Counted from the first letter of the stretch, positions 1 to 6,816 are shown. The stretch is 11,575 bases of DNA from Nautiliaceae bacterium (GCA_027063075.1 JAMOSM010000086.1:1-11575); one strand, 5' to 3'. Notes: a model not told the origin generated them from the letters alone. Translations and numbers: made by a program.

Positions 1-582
1 AACATCATTAATTACAGGTTTTCCCCTTACAAAATAATACACTTTAACATCAGGATTAATCTCTTTTATAGTTTCAATCAAAAGCTCATCAAAAACATTC
101 TCTCCGGCGTTATCAGCAAGATAACAGATAGTTTCACTATCTTCAACATTTATTTTAAATTCATCAAAATCATTTTTTTTAAAATCCATTTCAAAAATTT
201 TTTGTATCTCTTCTTCAAGATTATATTCATGATGAACACCAAGATCAATTACATTACCCGCAACTGCAATTTTACACGCGTCATAAAGAGGGTTTTTTGA
301 TTCAAAAAGCCTGAGTTTTAAGATAGGTTTAAACCTTAAAGCCTCTTTAATAGCCTCTTTTTTCTCTTTTTCAAACAAATCTTCAATCCCTAAAATTTCA
401 CTGACCTTTCCATACTCTTCCCTTGCAATTTCAGGAGGGGTAACATTAATGTCATATTTACTAAGTATTCTTGCCCCCTCTTTTAAAATATTGCTTGCAC
501 ACTTATCATCTTTACAAAACTTGTCTGCAAGCTTAAAAACCTGCTTGTAAATACATAAATAACACTCTCTTGCTATATTCAT
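1..582 (-). CDS. DUF89 / ARMT1-like metal-dependent phosphatase, C-terminus outside window
   Basis: The first 194 codons are visible; the reading frame is open at the window edge. The family (DUF89, damage-control phosphatase ARMT1-like) comprises metal-dependent phosphatases thought to hydrolyse damaged or excess phosphometabolites; the substrate here is unknown. Seen directly: an N-terminal C7-x-x-C10 pair followed by C23 and C28, as in the short prokaryotic subfamily; a GN-V-I-D motif at 109-113; and the signature D157-N158-A-G-E161 with N-V-F-D-E-L-L after it, which holds metal-binding residues. The visible part ends in V-R-G-K-P-V-I-N-D-V, also typical of the family. The start ATG overlaps the stop of the upstream glutaredoxin gene (ATGA), which suggests translational coupling. 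The family call is firm; the cysteines and a glutaredoxin partner hint at redox or metal sensitivity, which is inference. Confidence 0.87.
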   Translation of the reverse strand, partial: MNIARECYLCIYKQVFKLADKFCKDDKCASNILKEGARILSKYDINVTPPEIAREEYGKVSEILGIEDLFEKEKKEAIKEALRFKPILKLRLFESKNPLYDACKIAVAGNVIDLGVHHEYNLEEEIQKIFEMDFKKNDFDEFKINVEDSETICYLADNAGENVFDELLIETIKEINPDVKVYYFVRGKPVINDV

Positions 583-818
583 TTAATTCCAAGCTCCCTT
601 TTAATCACAGGCTCGTTAAATCCACAAATCCATCTACTGCCGATTAAAATTACAGGCACTCCCCTGCACCCGTGTCTTTCACAGTCTTTTGCAGCTTTAG
701 TGTCTTTACTTATATCTATCTTTTTATATCTTATTTTGTTTTTTCTAAAAAACTGCTCGGCTTTTGTACACCATACACACCCAGGCGCTGTAAAAAGCAC
801 AACTCTTTTTTGACTCAT
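579..818 (-). CDS. Glutaredoxin-family thiol-disulfide protein (79 aa)
   Basis: A complete small thioredoxin-fold protein of normal glutaredoxin/NrdH length. The N-terminal strand leads into the redox motif C14-V-W-C17, preceded by T-A-P-G. The cis-proline loop G53-V-P-V56 and the C-terminal G66-F67 segment that contacts thiol substrates are both present. Additional cysteines (C46, C51, C65) are unusual for so small a protein. The C-V-W-C active site resembles NrdH-like redoxins more than the C-P-Y-C of classical glutathione-dependent glutaredoxins, so the electron donor could be thioredoxin reductase rather than glutathione; this is inference. The start is set by a strong AAGGAGG site lying inside the last codons of the preceding gene, with which it overlaps as ATGA. 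It is cytosolic, with no signal peptide or membrane segment. Confidence 0.88.
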   Translation of the reverse strand: MSQKRVVLFTAPGCVWCTKAEQFFRKNKIRYKKIDISKDTKAAKDCERHGCRGVPVILIGSRWICGFNEPVIKRELGIK

Positions 819-1300
819 TTCTCCTCCTTTTCTTTATTTTCATTTTTTAAATCTGTCTCTTTTTTTAAAACTTTTCCCCACATAAGCTTATATTTTCTTC
901 TACAAAACTCAAGTTCTTCCTGACAAAGCTCAAGTTGTTTCTGAAGTCTCTCAAGCGTTTTTTTTTGAGTTTCATAATCTTCCTGAATTGAATAAATCGA
1001 ATGTTTTAAAAAATCATTTTCCTCTTTTAGCGCTTCAATGGTTTCATCTTTGCTTATTAAAATTTTTTCATGAAGCATTAAAAGCATATTTATCGTTTTT
1101 TCTGCAATAGAATTTTCTTTTTCTATAATTTCAAGTTCCGGCAAAGGAACAAGGGACTTTGCCATTTGCTCTACTTCTATAAAAATTTTTCCATTCTGTT
1201 TTTTACAATTAAGTCTTTTTTCTTTGCAAAGTTTTAAAATCTCATTATTATTTTTACCAATAAGTTTAGAAAACTCATCAATACTAAGCCAGGTCTGCAT
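815..1300 (-). CDS. DUF3972-type protein: HTH-like N-terminus plus coiled coil
   Basis: A 161-residue protein at the position of Cj0703 in Campylobacter, directly after purE. I assign it to the epsilonproteobacterial DUF3972 family from context and architecture; its function is not known. Residues 4-44 (W-L-S-I-D-E-F-S-K-L-I-G, then an E-K-R-L-x-C-K-K-Q-N-G-K-I-F-I hairpin) look like the excisionase/MerR-type winged helix found in DNA-binding adaptors. Residues about 84-150 are a long charged helix with heptad-like leucines, so a dimeric coiled coil is likely. The tail is almost all K and E. The start shares one base with the purE stop (TAATG), which implies coupled translation. The lysine/glutamate tail codons also form the AAGGAGG ribosome-binding site of the next gene. 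Confidence 0.72.
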   Translation of the reverse strand: MQTWLSIDEFSKLIGKNNNEILKLCKEKRLNCKKQNGKIFIEVEQMAKSLVPLPELEIIEKENSIAEKTINMLLMLHEKILISKDETIEALKEENDFLKHSIYSIQEDYETQKKTLERLQKQLELCQEELEFCRRKYKLMWGKVLKKETDLKNENKEKEEK

Positions 1301-1797
1301 TAATCAAGTCTTACTTCCACTTCTTTTGAATCAAGTTCAACTTTTTTAGCCTGTGCGATTCTGTCTTCTTCAAGTTTTGCTTTTAATTCATCATCACTGT
1401 TTGCTAAAATCTGAAGAGCAAGATAAGCCGCATTTTTCGCCCCGGCTTTGCCAACGGCAACAGTTGCAACAGGCATACCTCCTGGCATCTGAACAGTAGA
1501 TAAAAGTGCATCAAGCCCGTCCATCATACCTGTAGGCATTGGAACCCCTATTACAGGCCTTGTAGTAAGACTTGCTACAACCCCGGCTAAATGAGCAGCC
1601 ATCCCGGCTCCACAAATAAATACTTTAGCACCTCTCTCTTCTGCCTCTTTTACATAACTGTGAGTCCTATCCGGCGTTCTGTGAGCCGATGTTACTATAA
1701 GCTCATATGGAATTTGAAACTTTTCAAGTACTTTTGCAGCCTCTTTCATAACCTCATAATCACTCTTACTTCCCATTAAAATACTTATAAATCTCAT
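1300..1797 (-). CDS. purE: N5-carboxyaminoimidazole ribonucleotide mutase PurE (class I)
   Basis: PurE interconverts N5-CAIR and CAIR in de novo purine synthesis (cytosolic octamer in the class I family). The 165-residue length is normal. Motifs seen in order: G9-S-K-S-D13 phosphate loop; S37-A-H39-R-T-P42, where H39 corresponds to the catalytic histidine of the bacterial enzyme; G63-A-G-M-A-A-H-L-A-G72; then a G-V-P-M-P block, L-L-S-T-V-Q-M-P and P-V-A-T-V-A-V, followed by G-K-A-G-A-K-N-A-A. The start has an AAGGAG site that begins at the stop codon of the upstream U32 gene, nine bases away. The C-terminal 25 residues are a charged helical extension. Placement between a U32 gene and DUF3972 matches Campylobacter (Cj0702). 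Confidence 0.97.
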   Translation of the reverse strand: MRFISILMGSKSDYEVMKEAAKVLEKFQIPYELIVTSAHRTPDRTHSYVKEAEERGAKVFICGAGMAAHLAGVVASLTTRPVIGVPMPTGMMDGLDALLSTVQMPGGMPVATVAVGKAGAKNAAYLALQILANSDDELKAKLEEDRIAQAKKVELDSKEVEVRLD

Positions 1798-1806
1798 TAC
1801 TTCTCC

Positions 1807-3090
1807 TTATATCCCGTTTGGACTAAAATCCACTTTTTTTCTAAGAAAGGTTAAATACGGCAACTTACAAGGAAGTTTTATAGGATTTAAATTACCACTA
1901 TGAACTGCATCAAGTTCTTTGCCGTTTTTTGTAACAATTTTATAAAACTTAAGCTTCCATTTGCCGTTGTCATTATAAATTTTACCTATTTCATTTTCAC
2001 ATTCTGAAATTTTAGCATTTTTTGGCGCTACAATCTCAACCTCATCTCCCGGAAAAGTTTTATATTTACACATAAACGTCTCTTCATCTTCATTCACAAT
2101 TCCGCTAACCTGCCACTCCCCGTATGTTAAAGATGTTTCAAGGTTTTGGGTATCGTCTCTTTCATATGGTCTTTTTACAAGATACGCATCGGTTAAGCCT
2201 CTGTTTTTAGTAGTTAAAATCTCATCAAGATATTTCTTACAATCACATTTTCCGGTTTTTAAAAATTCATCAATAGCTTCGCGGTAAGCTTTTGTAATAA
2301 CCCCTACATAATAAGGCGCCTTTGTACGCCCTTCTATTTTTAAACTGTCAATTGCACCGGATTTTAAAATTTCAGGAATATGTTCAATTAAACATAAATC
2401 TTTTGCATTCATAATATAAGTTCCATCACTATACTCTTCAAGTTTAAACATTTTACCGGTTTCTGGATTTTCGGCATATAAAACATAAGGATACCTACAA
2501 TCGTTTGCACAACTGCCTTTGTTCGGGTTTCTTCCAAACTGAACGGCGCTTAAAAGACATCTTCCGGAATATGCAAAACACATAGCCCCATGCACAAAAA
2601 TTTCAATTTCAATATCCGGAACTTTTTCTTTTATCTTTACTAAATCCTTTAAAGAACTCTCTCTTGCAGCAATTATCCTTTTTGCCCCAAGGTCCCTAAA
2701 AGCTTCATAATCCCAAGAATTTAAAGCATTTGCCTGGGTTGATACGTGAATATCAATCTCAGGTGCAATTTCTCTTGCTTTTTTCATAACGCCAATGGTA
2801 GATATTATCATAGCATCAACGCCTATTTCTTTTAATCTTTTAATATGCTCTTCAACTAAAGGAAGCTGGTTTTCAAAAGGAAAAGAATTTACCGTAGCAT
2901 ATACCTTAACCCCTCTTTTATGGGCATAATCCACAGCCTCTTTAAAAGTTTCATAATCAAACTCTTTTCCAGAGTGGCATCTAAGAGAAAAATGACTAAC
3001 CCCTGCATATACAGCATCTGCTCCATACTCTATTGCTATTTTTAATTTTTCAAAATCTCCCGCCGGGGCTAATAGTTCTGGTCTTTTCAT
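1807..3090 (-). CDS. trhP: U32 family protein, TrhP (YegQ)-like tRNA hydroxylation protein
   Basis: A 427-residue U32 family member. The family was named as peptidases (often labelled collagenase PrtC), but E. coli TrhP/YegQ is known to take part in prephenate-dependent 5-hydroxyuridine formation at the tRNA wobble position; that is the likelier role here. Seen: N-terminal E-L-L-A-P-A-G-D-F; a TIM-barrel-like first half with S-T-Q-A-N at 117-121; the U32 signature E-I-F-V-H-G-A-M-C-F-A-Y-S-G-R-C-L-L-S; and four cysteines C171, C178, C194, C198, arranged as expected for an iron-sulfur cluster. The C-terminal 90 residues form the small beta domain found in this branch (P-G-D-E-V-E-I-V-A-P). It starts three bases after the cheZ stop with GGAG upstream. 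No export signal is present, which argues against a secreted protease. Confidence 0.88.
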   Translation of the reverse strand: MKRPELLAPAGDFEKLKIAIEYGADAVYAGVSHFSLRCHSGKEFDYETFKEAVDYAHKRGVKVYATVNSFPFENQLPLVEEHIKRLKEIGVDAMIISTIGVMKKAREIAPEIDIHVSTQANALNSWDYEAFRDLGAKRIIAARESSLKDLVKIKEKVPDIEIEIFVHGAMCFAYSGRCLLSAVQFGRNPNKGSCANDCRYPYVLYAENPETGKMFKLEEYSDGTYIMNAKDLCLIEHIPEILKSGAIDSLKIEGRTKAPYYVGVITKAYREAIDEFLKTGKCDCKKYLDEILTTKNRGLTDAYLVKRPYERDDTQNLETSLTYGEWQVSGIVNEDEETFMCKYKTFPGDEVEIVAPKNAKISECENEIGKIYNDNGKWKLKFYKIVTKNGKELDAVHSGNLNPIKLPCKLPYLTFLRKKVDFSPNGI

Positions 3091-3093
3091 AAT

Positions 3094-3708
3094 TTACACT
3101 CCAAACTGTTTAAGTAATTTTTCAATATCTTCATCACTTACAATCTCATCATTGTCTCCGTGGATATATTCAGCACTTTTTACCCTCTCTTCATCTGCAA
3201 CTTTTCCTTCAAAAAGCTTGTTCATATATTTTATTAAAGCCCTCATAATATTAATAACTCTTTCTATTTTTTGTCTGTGGATATCTTGATACTGCATAAT
3301 CTCAAGAGCGTTAAAAAGTCTCTCTTCCATCTCCTCAGAAACATTTAAAAGATTTTTTATTTTTTCAATTTCCTGTGTTAATTTTTCTACTTCATCAGAA
3401 AAAAGTTTTATATTAGGAAACTTTTTATAAAGCTTTTCAAAAATCTCTTTTTCGTGTTTTAAAACATCTAAAACTTCTTTAAAGCCCTGAGTTAATGTTT
3501 CAACATCTTCGGATATAGAAGAAATTATTTCTAATACTTCAGAAGCTTTTTCCTCACTCTCTTTTGTAACCTCATCAAGCTGGGCTACAACTTTATGCTT
3601 ATCATCTGCTGGAGGAGGATATATTTCTTCTTTTTCTTCACTGCTTATAACATCATCTTGTGTTTTCTCTTCCCCCTCTAACAAAGCGTCAAGCTCTTCT
3701 TGTGTCAT
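3094..3708 (-). CDS. cheZ: Chemotaxis protein phosphatase CheZ (epsilon type)
   Basis: CheZ dephosphorylates CheY-P and ends the tumble signal; the Campylobacter homologue is Cj0700. Residues about 45-165 are predicted to form the long helical hairpin of the family. The catalytic motif reads Q141-D142-I-H-R-Q146-K-I, matching the D-x-x-x-Q pair (D143/Q147) of E. coli CheZ. The C-terminal peptide (S191-D-E-D-I-E-K-L-L-K-Q-F-G-V204) after a loose linker is the expected CheY-docking tail. The N-terminus, M-T-Q-E-E-L-D-A-L-L-E-G, also resembles the FliM CheY-binding peptide. I chose the ATG at 3708 because AAAGAGG lies just upstream and this N-terminus is conserved-looking; a longer frame to 3804 would run through the promoter and into the divergent gene. 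First gene of the minus-strand operon. Confidence 0.92.
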   Translation of the reverse strand: MTQEELDALLEGEEKTQDDVISSEEKEEIYPPPADDKHKVVAQLDEVTKESEEKASEVLEIISSISEDVETLTQGFKEVLDVLKHEKEIFEKLYKKFPNIKLFSDEVEKLTQEIEKIKNLLNVSEEMEERLFNALEIMQYQDIHRQKIERVINIMRALIKYMNKLFEGKVADEERVKSAEYIHGDNDEIVSDEDIEKLLKQFGV

Positions 3709-3729
3709 AGGCACCTCTTTTTTTAGTTT

Positions 3730-3741
3730 ATTATATATAAT
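3730..3741. promoter_or_regulatory. Shared palindromic -10 element, divergent cheZ/hisK promoters
   Basis: ATTATATATAAT is a perfect 12-bp palindrome in the 53-base gap. It holds TATAAT on the plus strand at 3736-3741 and on the minus strand at 3735-3730, back to back. Counting about seven bases from each box gives starts near 3748 (for the phosphatase) and 3723 (for cheZ), so both mRNAs would have leaders of only about 14-15 bases. No good -35 box is visible, which is usual for sigma-70 promoters in epsilonproteobacteria, where T-rich upstream DNA serves instead. Transcription start mapping would settle it. Confidence 0.65.
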
Positions 3742-3761
3742 TTCATCTAAAAAGGCAAAAT

Positions 3762-4541
3762 ATGGTAGATTTACACAATCACACACCTCTTTGCAACCAC
3801 GCACAGGGAAAACCTCAGGAGTATATTAAAAATGCAATAAAAAAAGGGATTAAAATATACGGTTTTGCCGACCACGCTCCTATGGAATTTGATAAAAAAT
3901 ATAGAATGAGTTTTAATGATATGAAAAATTACGAAAACGAAATAAACTCATTAAAAAAACAATATAAAGACAAAATAAAAATTTTACTTGGATACGAAGT
4001 GGATTTTACCCCTACAAAATATCTTGATAAAAGAGTATTAACAGCAGATGTTGATTATTTAATAGGAAGTGTTCATTTTCTTGATAACTGGGGATTTGAT
4101 AATCCTGAATTTATAAAAGAGTGGGAAGATAGAGATGTTGATGATGTTTATAAAGAGTATTTTGAGTACATAGAAAAAATGGCATCATCAAAACTCTTTC
4201 AGATAGTAGGACACATTGACCTTGTCAAAGTATTTGGTCACAAACCGAAAAAAAATATAAAAGACATTGCAAAAAACGCCATTAAAGCTATAAAAAAAGC
4301 CAATATGGCAGTTGAAATAAATACAGCAGGGCTAAGAAAACCTGTAAAAGAACTTTATCCATCGGATGAGCTACTTGAGATGATAATAGATGAAGGTATT
4401 GATATTACACTAAGCTCAGACGCCCACTCTCCTGAGCAAGTTGGCTTTGGATATGAAGTGGCTCTAGAGAAATTAAAAAAATTTTCAGTAAATAAACTTG
4501 TATATTTTGAAAAAAAACAAAAACATTATATTGATGTATAA
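3762..4541 (+). CDS. hisK: Histidinol-phosphatase, PHP family (HisK/HisJ type)
   Basis: A 259-residue PHP-domain protein that most likely converts L-histidinol phosphate to histidinol in histidine biosynthesis. The metal ligands of the PHP fold are all present: H5-N-H7 in D-L-H-N-H-T, H13, D37-H38, E79, H105 in G-S-V-H-F-L, H151-x-D153, and D220-A-H222 in S-S-D-A-H-S. The segments C-N-H-A, D-N-W-G-F-D-N-P and E-I-N-T-A-G-L-R-K are typical of the histidinol-phosphatase branch rather than the polymerase-linked PHP domains. It starts 14 bases after the predicted transcription start with only a weak AAAAGG-type site. It is the first gene of the plus-strand group; no other his genes are nearby, which is common in this phylum. 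The exact substrate rests on family resemblance. Confidence 0.86.
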   Translation: MVDLHNHTPLCNHAQGKPQEYIKNAIKKGIKIYGFADHAPMEFDKKYRMSFNDMKNYENEINSLKKQYKDKIKILLGYEVDFTPTKYLDKRVLTADVDYLIGSVHFLDNWGFDNPEFIKEWEDRDVDDVYKEYFEYIEKMASSKLFQIVGHIDLVKVFGHKPKKNIKDIAKNAIKAIKKANMAVEINTAGLRKPVKELYPSDELLEMIIDEGIDITLSSDAHSPEQVGFGYEVALEKLKKFSVNKLVYFEKKQKHYIDV

Positions 4542-4562
4542 TTCCATCAAAAAAGGATAAAA

Positions 4563-5819
4563 ATGATTTATTTAAGCCTTCTAATGGCTATTCGGTTTTT
4601 AGGGCTTTTTATTGTAATGCCTGTCCTTGCTATTTATGCGATGCATTTAGCAGGGGCTGATGAATTTAGTGTAGGGGTTGCACTTGGTGCTTATGCTTTG
4701 TCTCAGATATTTTTGCAAATTCCTTTTGGAAAACTTGCCGATAAATACGATAAAAAACTTATTTTGGTAGTCGGACTTTTCTTACTTTTTCTTGGAAGTT
4801 TGGTGTGTGCCTTTTCAACAAACATTTATATGCTCATTTTTGGAAGACTGCTTCAAGGAGCAGGAGCAATTGGAGGGGTTATTTTAGCTTATATTGCAGA
4901 CCTTACAGATGAAAACACCCGTGCAAAAGCGTTTGCGAGAATGGGTCAGTTTATTGCGTTAAGCTTTGCTGTTTCTATGATACTTGGACCTACTATTGGT
5001 GCAAAATACGGAGTTGATAAACTCTTTTTATTAACCGCCTTTTTGGCTTTAGTTTCAATATGGATTGTTATAAAAAAAGTACCTCCAGCTCCAAAAATCG
5101 TTCATCATATGCCACAAAACACTTCTTTAAAAGATATTTTAAAACACAAAGAACTATTAAAACTATTCTTTTCAGGTTTTATGCAAAAAGGGCTTATGAG
5201 CGTATTTTTCCTTTTAATTCCTTTAATTTTTACAAAAATTTTCGGATGGGACAAAACTGAACTTTACAAAGTTTATATACCTGCCCTTGTCTTTGGATTT
5301 TTTGCACTTCCTATGGGAGCTATTTTGGCTGAAAAAAAAGGTAAAGGAAAATTTGTATTTATCTTATCGGCTGTTAGTATCACTTTGGCTTTAGTGCTTT
5401 TTTTAATAGGAGTTGAAATCAAAAACTACTTAGTAGCGTTAATTGGAGTAATTGCATTTTTCTTTGGATTCAATCTTCTTGAGCCTGTGCTTCAAAGCTT
5501 TGTCAGTAAAGTTGCTATGGCTCATCAAAAAGCGACAGCCCTTTCTACTTCAAACACAATCCAATACCTTGGAATTTTCTTAGGAGGCGCAGTTGCCGGA
5601 TGGTTTTTAAACAAGGGAATGTTAAAAGAGTTTTTGATTTTTGCTACTTTTATAGGAATTTTGTGGATAATTGCCATTATAAAAATGAAACCTGTTAAAA
5701 AATTTAAAATAGTAGAATATGAAAACTTCGACAAAAACTTTATTGAAGAGCTTAAAACTGAAAAAAATGTATATGATTTTTATGAAAAAGACGGAAAATT
5801 AATAGTTAGATATTTTTAG
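4563..5819 (+). CDS. MFS transporter, YajR-like, with cytosolic C-terminal tail
   Basis: A 418-residue major facilitator with about twelve hydrophobic segments in the inner membrane, probably a proton-coupled exporter; the substrate cannot be read from the sequence. Motif A between helices 2 and 3 is G56-K-L-A-D-K-Y-D-K-K65, with aspartate at the usual glycine position. Motif B is R95 in G-R-L-L-Q-G-A-G. A motif C-like S-M-I-L-G-P-T-I-G in helix 5 supports a drug:H+ antiporter-like family. After the last helix (about residue 376) a soluble tail of some 40 residues follows with a strand-helix-strand look, reminiscent of a shortened YAM domain of YajR. It starts 21 bases after the phosphatase with AAAGGAT. 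Its stop codon overlaps the flgI promoter, so it may read through into flagellar genes. Confidence 0.88.
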   Translation: MIYLSLLMAIRFLGLFIVMPVLAIYAMHLAGADEFSVGVALGAYALSQIFLQIPFGKLADKYDKKLILVVGLFLLFLGSLVCAFSTNIYMLIFGRLLQGAGAIGGVILAYIADLTDENTRAKAFARMGQFIALSFAVSMILGPTIGAKYGVDKLFLLTAFLALVSIWIVIKKVPPAPKIVHHMPQNTSLKDILKHKELLKLFFSGFMQKGLMSVFFLLIPLIFTKIFGWDKTELYKVYIPALVFGFFALPMGAILAEKKGKGKFVFILSAVSITLALVLFLIGVEIKNYLVALIGVIAFFFGFNLLEPVLQSFVSKVAMAHQKATALSTSNTIQYLGIFLGGAVAGWFLNKGMLKEFLIFATFIGILWIIAIIKMKPVKKFKIVEYENFDKNFIEELKTEKNVYDFYEKDGKLIVRYF

Positions 5820-5833
5820 GAACACTTTTTGCT
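5819..5833 (+). promoter_or_regulatory. Sigma-54 (RpoN) promoter of flgI
   Basis: GGAACACTTTTTGCT has the invariant GG (5819-5820) and GC (5831-5832) separated by exactly ten bases, and agrees closely with the RpoN consensus used by Campylobacter and Helicobacter rod/hook genes. The first G is the last base of the MFS stop codon. Twelve bases past the -12 C puts the transcription start at about 5844, giving a 13-base leader that contains AAAAGG in front of the TTG start. Confidence 0.8.
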
Positions 5834-5855
5834 GTGCCTTTTAAAAAGGCACGGC
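5831..5855 (+). promoter_or_regulatory. Hairpin covering the flgI ribosome-binding site
   Basis: An 11-bp stem with one G-U pair and a three-base loop: 5831-5841 pairs with 5845-5855 (arms GCTGTGCCTTT and AAAGGCACGGC). The right arm contains AAGG, the only Shine-Dalgarno candidate for flgI. No T-run follows on either strand, so it is not a normal terminator. RNA that starts upstream would fold and hide the site; RNA starting at the sigma-54 start (about 5844) lacks the left arm. Confidence 0.6.
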
Positions 5856-5856
5856 T

Positions 5857-6807
5857 TTGAGAATTTTAATACTGATTTTTTTTGCTGTAATATTAAACGC
5901 ACAAAAGATAAAAGATGTAGCCTCTGTTGTTGGAGTTAGAGACAACCAGCTTATAGGATACGGACTTGTAGTAGGTCTTAACGGCAGTGGCGACAGTTCT
6001 TCAAAATTTACAAACCAAACCCTCTCAAACCTTCTTAAAAACGTAAATGTAAAACTTGACCCAAAAGACATAAAATCAAAAAACGTAGCGGCTGTAATGG
6101 TAACTGCAACACTCCCTCCATTTGCAAGGGAAGGAGACAAAATTGATGTAACAGTATCTTCAATAGGAGATGCAAAATCTCTTCAAGGGGGAGTTTTGCT
6201 TATAACTCCACTAAAAGGAGTTAATGGAAAAATCTACGCCCTTGCACAAGGTCCAATTACAATGGGCGGATTTAATCTAAAAGGCGGTAAAAAGCAAAAA
6301 CATTTCACAACAACAGTTAAGGTATTAAACGGGGCTACAGTCGAAAGAGCAGTTGTATGGGATATTTACCATCAAAATTTTGCAACTTTATCATTAAAAA
6401 AAAGCGATTTTAAACTTGCAATAAACGTTCAAAAAACAATCAACTCATTTTTTAAACAAAAAGTGGCAATAGCAATAGACCCAAGAACCGTAAAACTTAA
6501 AAAACCAGAAAAGCTCTCTATGCCTGAATTTTTAGCTCAGATTGAAGATTTAAACGTAAATGTTCCAAAAGAGGCGATTATTGTAATTGATGAAAGAACA
6601 GGAACGGTTGTTGCTGGAAGTGATATAATGGTAGAACCTACGGTAATTATTTATGGAGATTTCACAATAAAAATTACAAAAAAAACAACTGTTTTAGAAC
6701 TTACTCAAAATTTACAAAAAGTAAAAGCATCTCCACAGGATGTAATTGCTATACTTGAAAATTTAAGAGCGTCTAATGCCATTAATGCAAAACTTATAGT
6801 AAATTAA
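5857..6807 (+). CDS. flgI: Flagellar P-ring protein FlgI
   Basis: FlgI forms the periplasmic P-ring bushing around the rod. Residues 1-15 are a short signal peptide (M-R, hydrophobic core, N-A|Q). The mature protein opens with I-K-D-V-A-S-V-V-G-V-R-D-N-Q-L-I-G-Y-G-L, a hallmark of the family, and continues with T-L-P-P-F-A-R-E-G-D-K-I-D-V, the S-L-Q-G-G-x-L-L-x-T-P-L block and I-Y-A-L-A-Q-G-P-I. At 316 residues it is shorter than the usual 345-365. It has no cysteine at all, so it lacks the disulfide that stabilises the enterobacterial protein. The start is TTG at 5857: no ATG or GTG exists in frame between the upstream stop (5842-5844) and the signal peptide. Expression is likely RpoN-dependent. 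Fourteenth-position-type gene order (flgI-flgJ-flgM) matches Cj1462 onward. Confidence 0.95.
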   Translation: MRILILIFFAVILNAQKIKDVASVVGVRDNQLIGYGLVVGLNGSGDSSSKFTNQTLSNLLKNVNVKLDPKDIKSKNVAAVMVTATLPPFAREGDKIDVTVSSIGDAKSLQGGVLLITPLKGVNGKIYALAQGPITMGGFNLKGGKKQKHFTTTVKVLNGATVERAVVWDIYHQNFATLSLKKSDFKLAINVQKTINSFFKQKVAIAIDPRTVKLKKPEKLSMPEFLAQIEDLNVNVPKEAIIVIDERTGTVVAGSDIMVEPTVIIYGDFTIKITKKTTVLELTQNLQKVKASPQDVIAILENLRASNAINAKLIVN

Positions 6808-6816
6808 GGAGCAAAA

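Noticed and set aside
1685..1695. GCCGATGT as a sigma-28 -10 box within purE
   Set aside because: It lies within the antisense strand of a conserved coding segment, and no TAAA box stands at the right distance upstream.
1807..3090. Secreted collagenase (PrtC) annotation for the U32 gene
   Set aside because: No signal peptide; the four-cysteine pattern and C-terminal domain fit the TrhP/YegQ tRNA-modification branch.
3709..3804. A 32-residue N-terminal extension of cheZ starting at 3804
   Set aside because: It would run through the AT-palindrome promoter and overlap the start of the divergent phosphatase; the ATG at 3708 has AAAGAGG upstream and gives a CheZ-like N-terminus.
5831..5855. Hairpin after the MFS gene as a Rho-independent terminator
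   Set aside because: No T-run follows on the plus strand and A-rich sequence follows on the minus strand; its overlap with the sigma-54 promoter and flgI ribosome-binding site explains it better.
5841..6140. Open frame antisense to the start of flgI
   Set aside because: Shadow of flgI; it has no ribosome-binding site and its composition follows the codon pattern of the sense gene. The same applies to frames at 672-923, 1591-1779, 5060-5260, 5525-5734, 6944-7150, 7315-7581 and 11078-11260.
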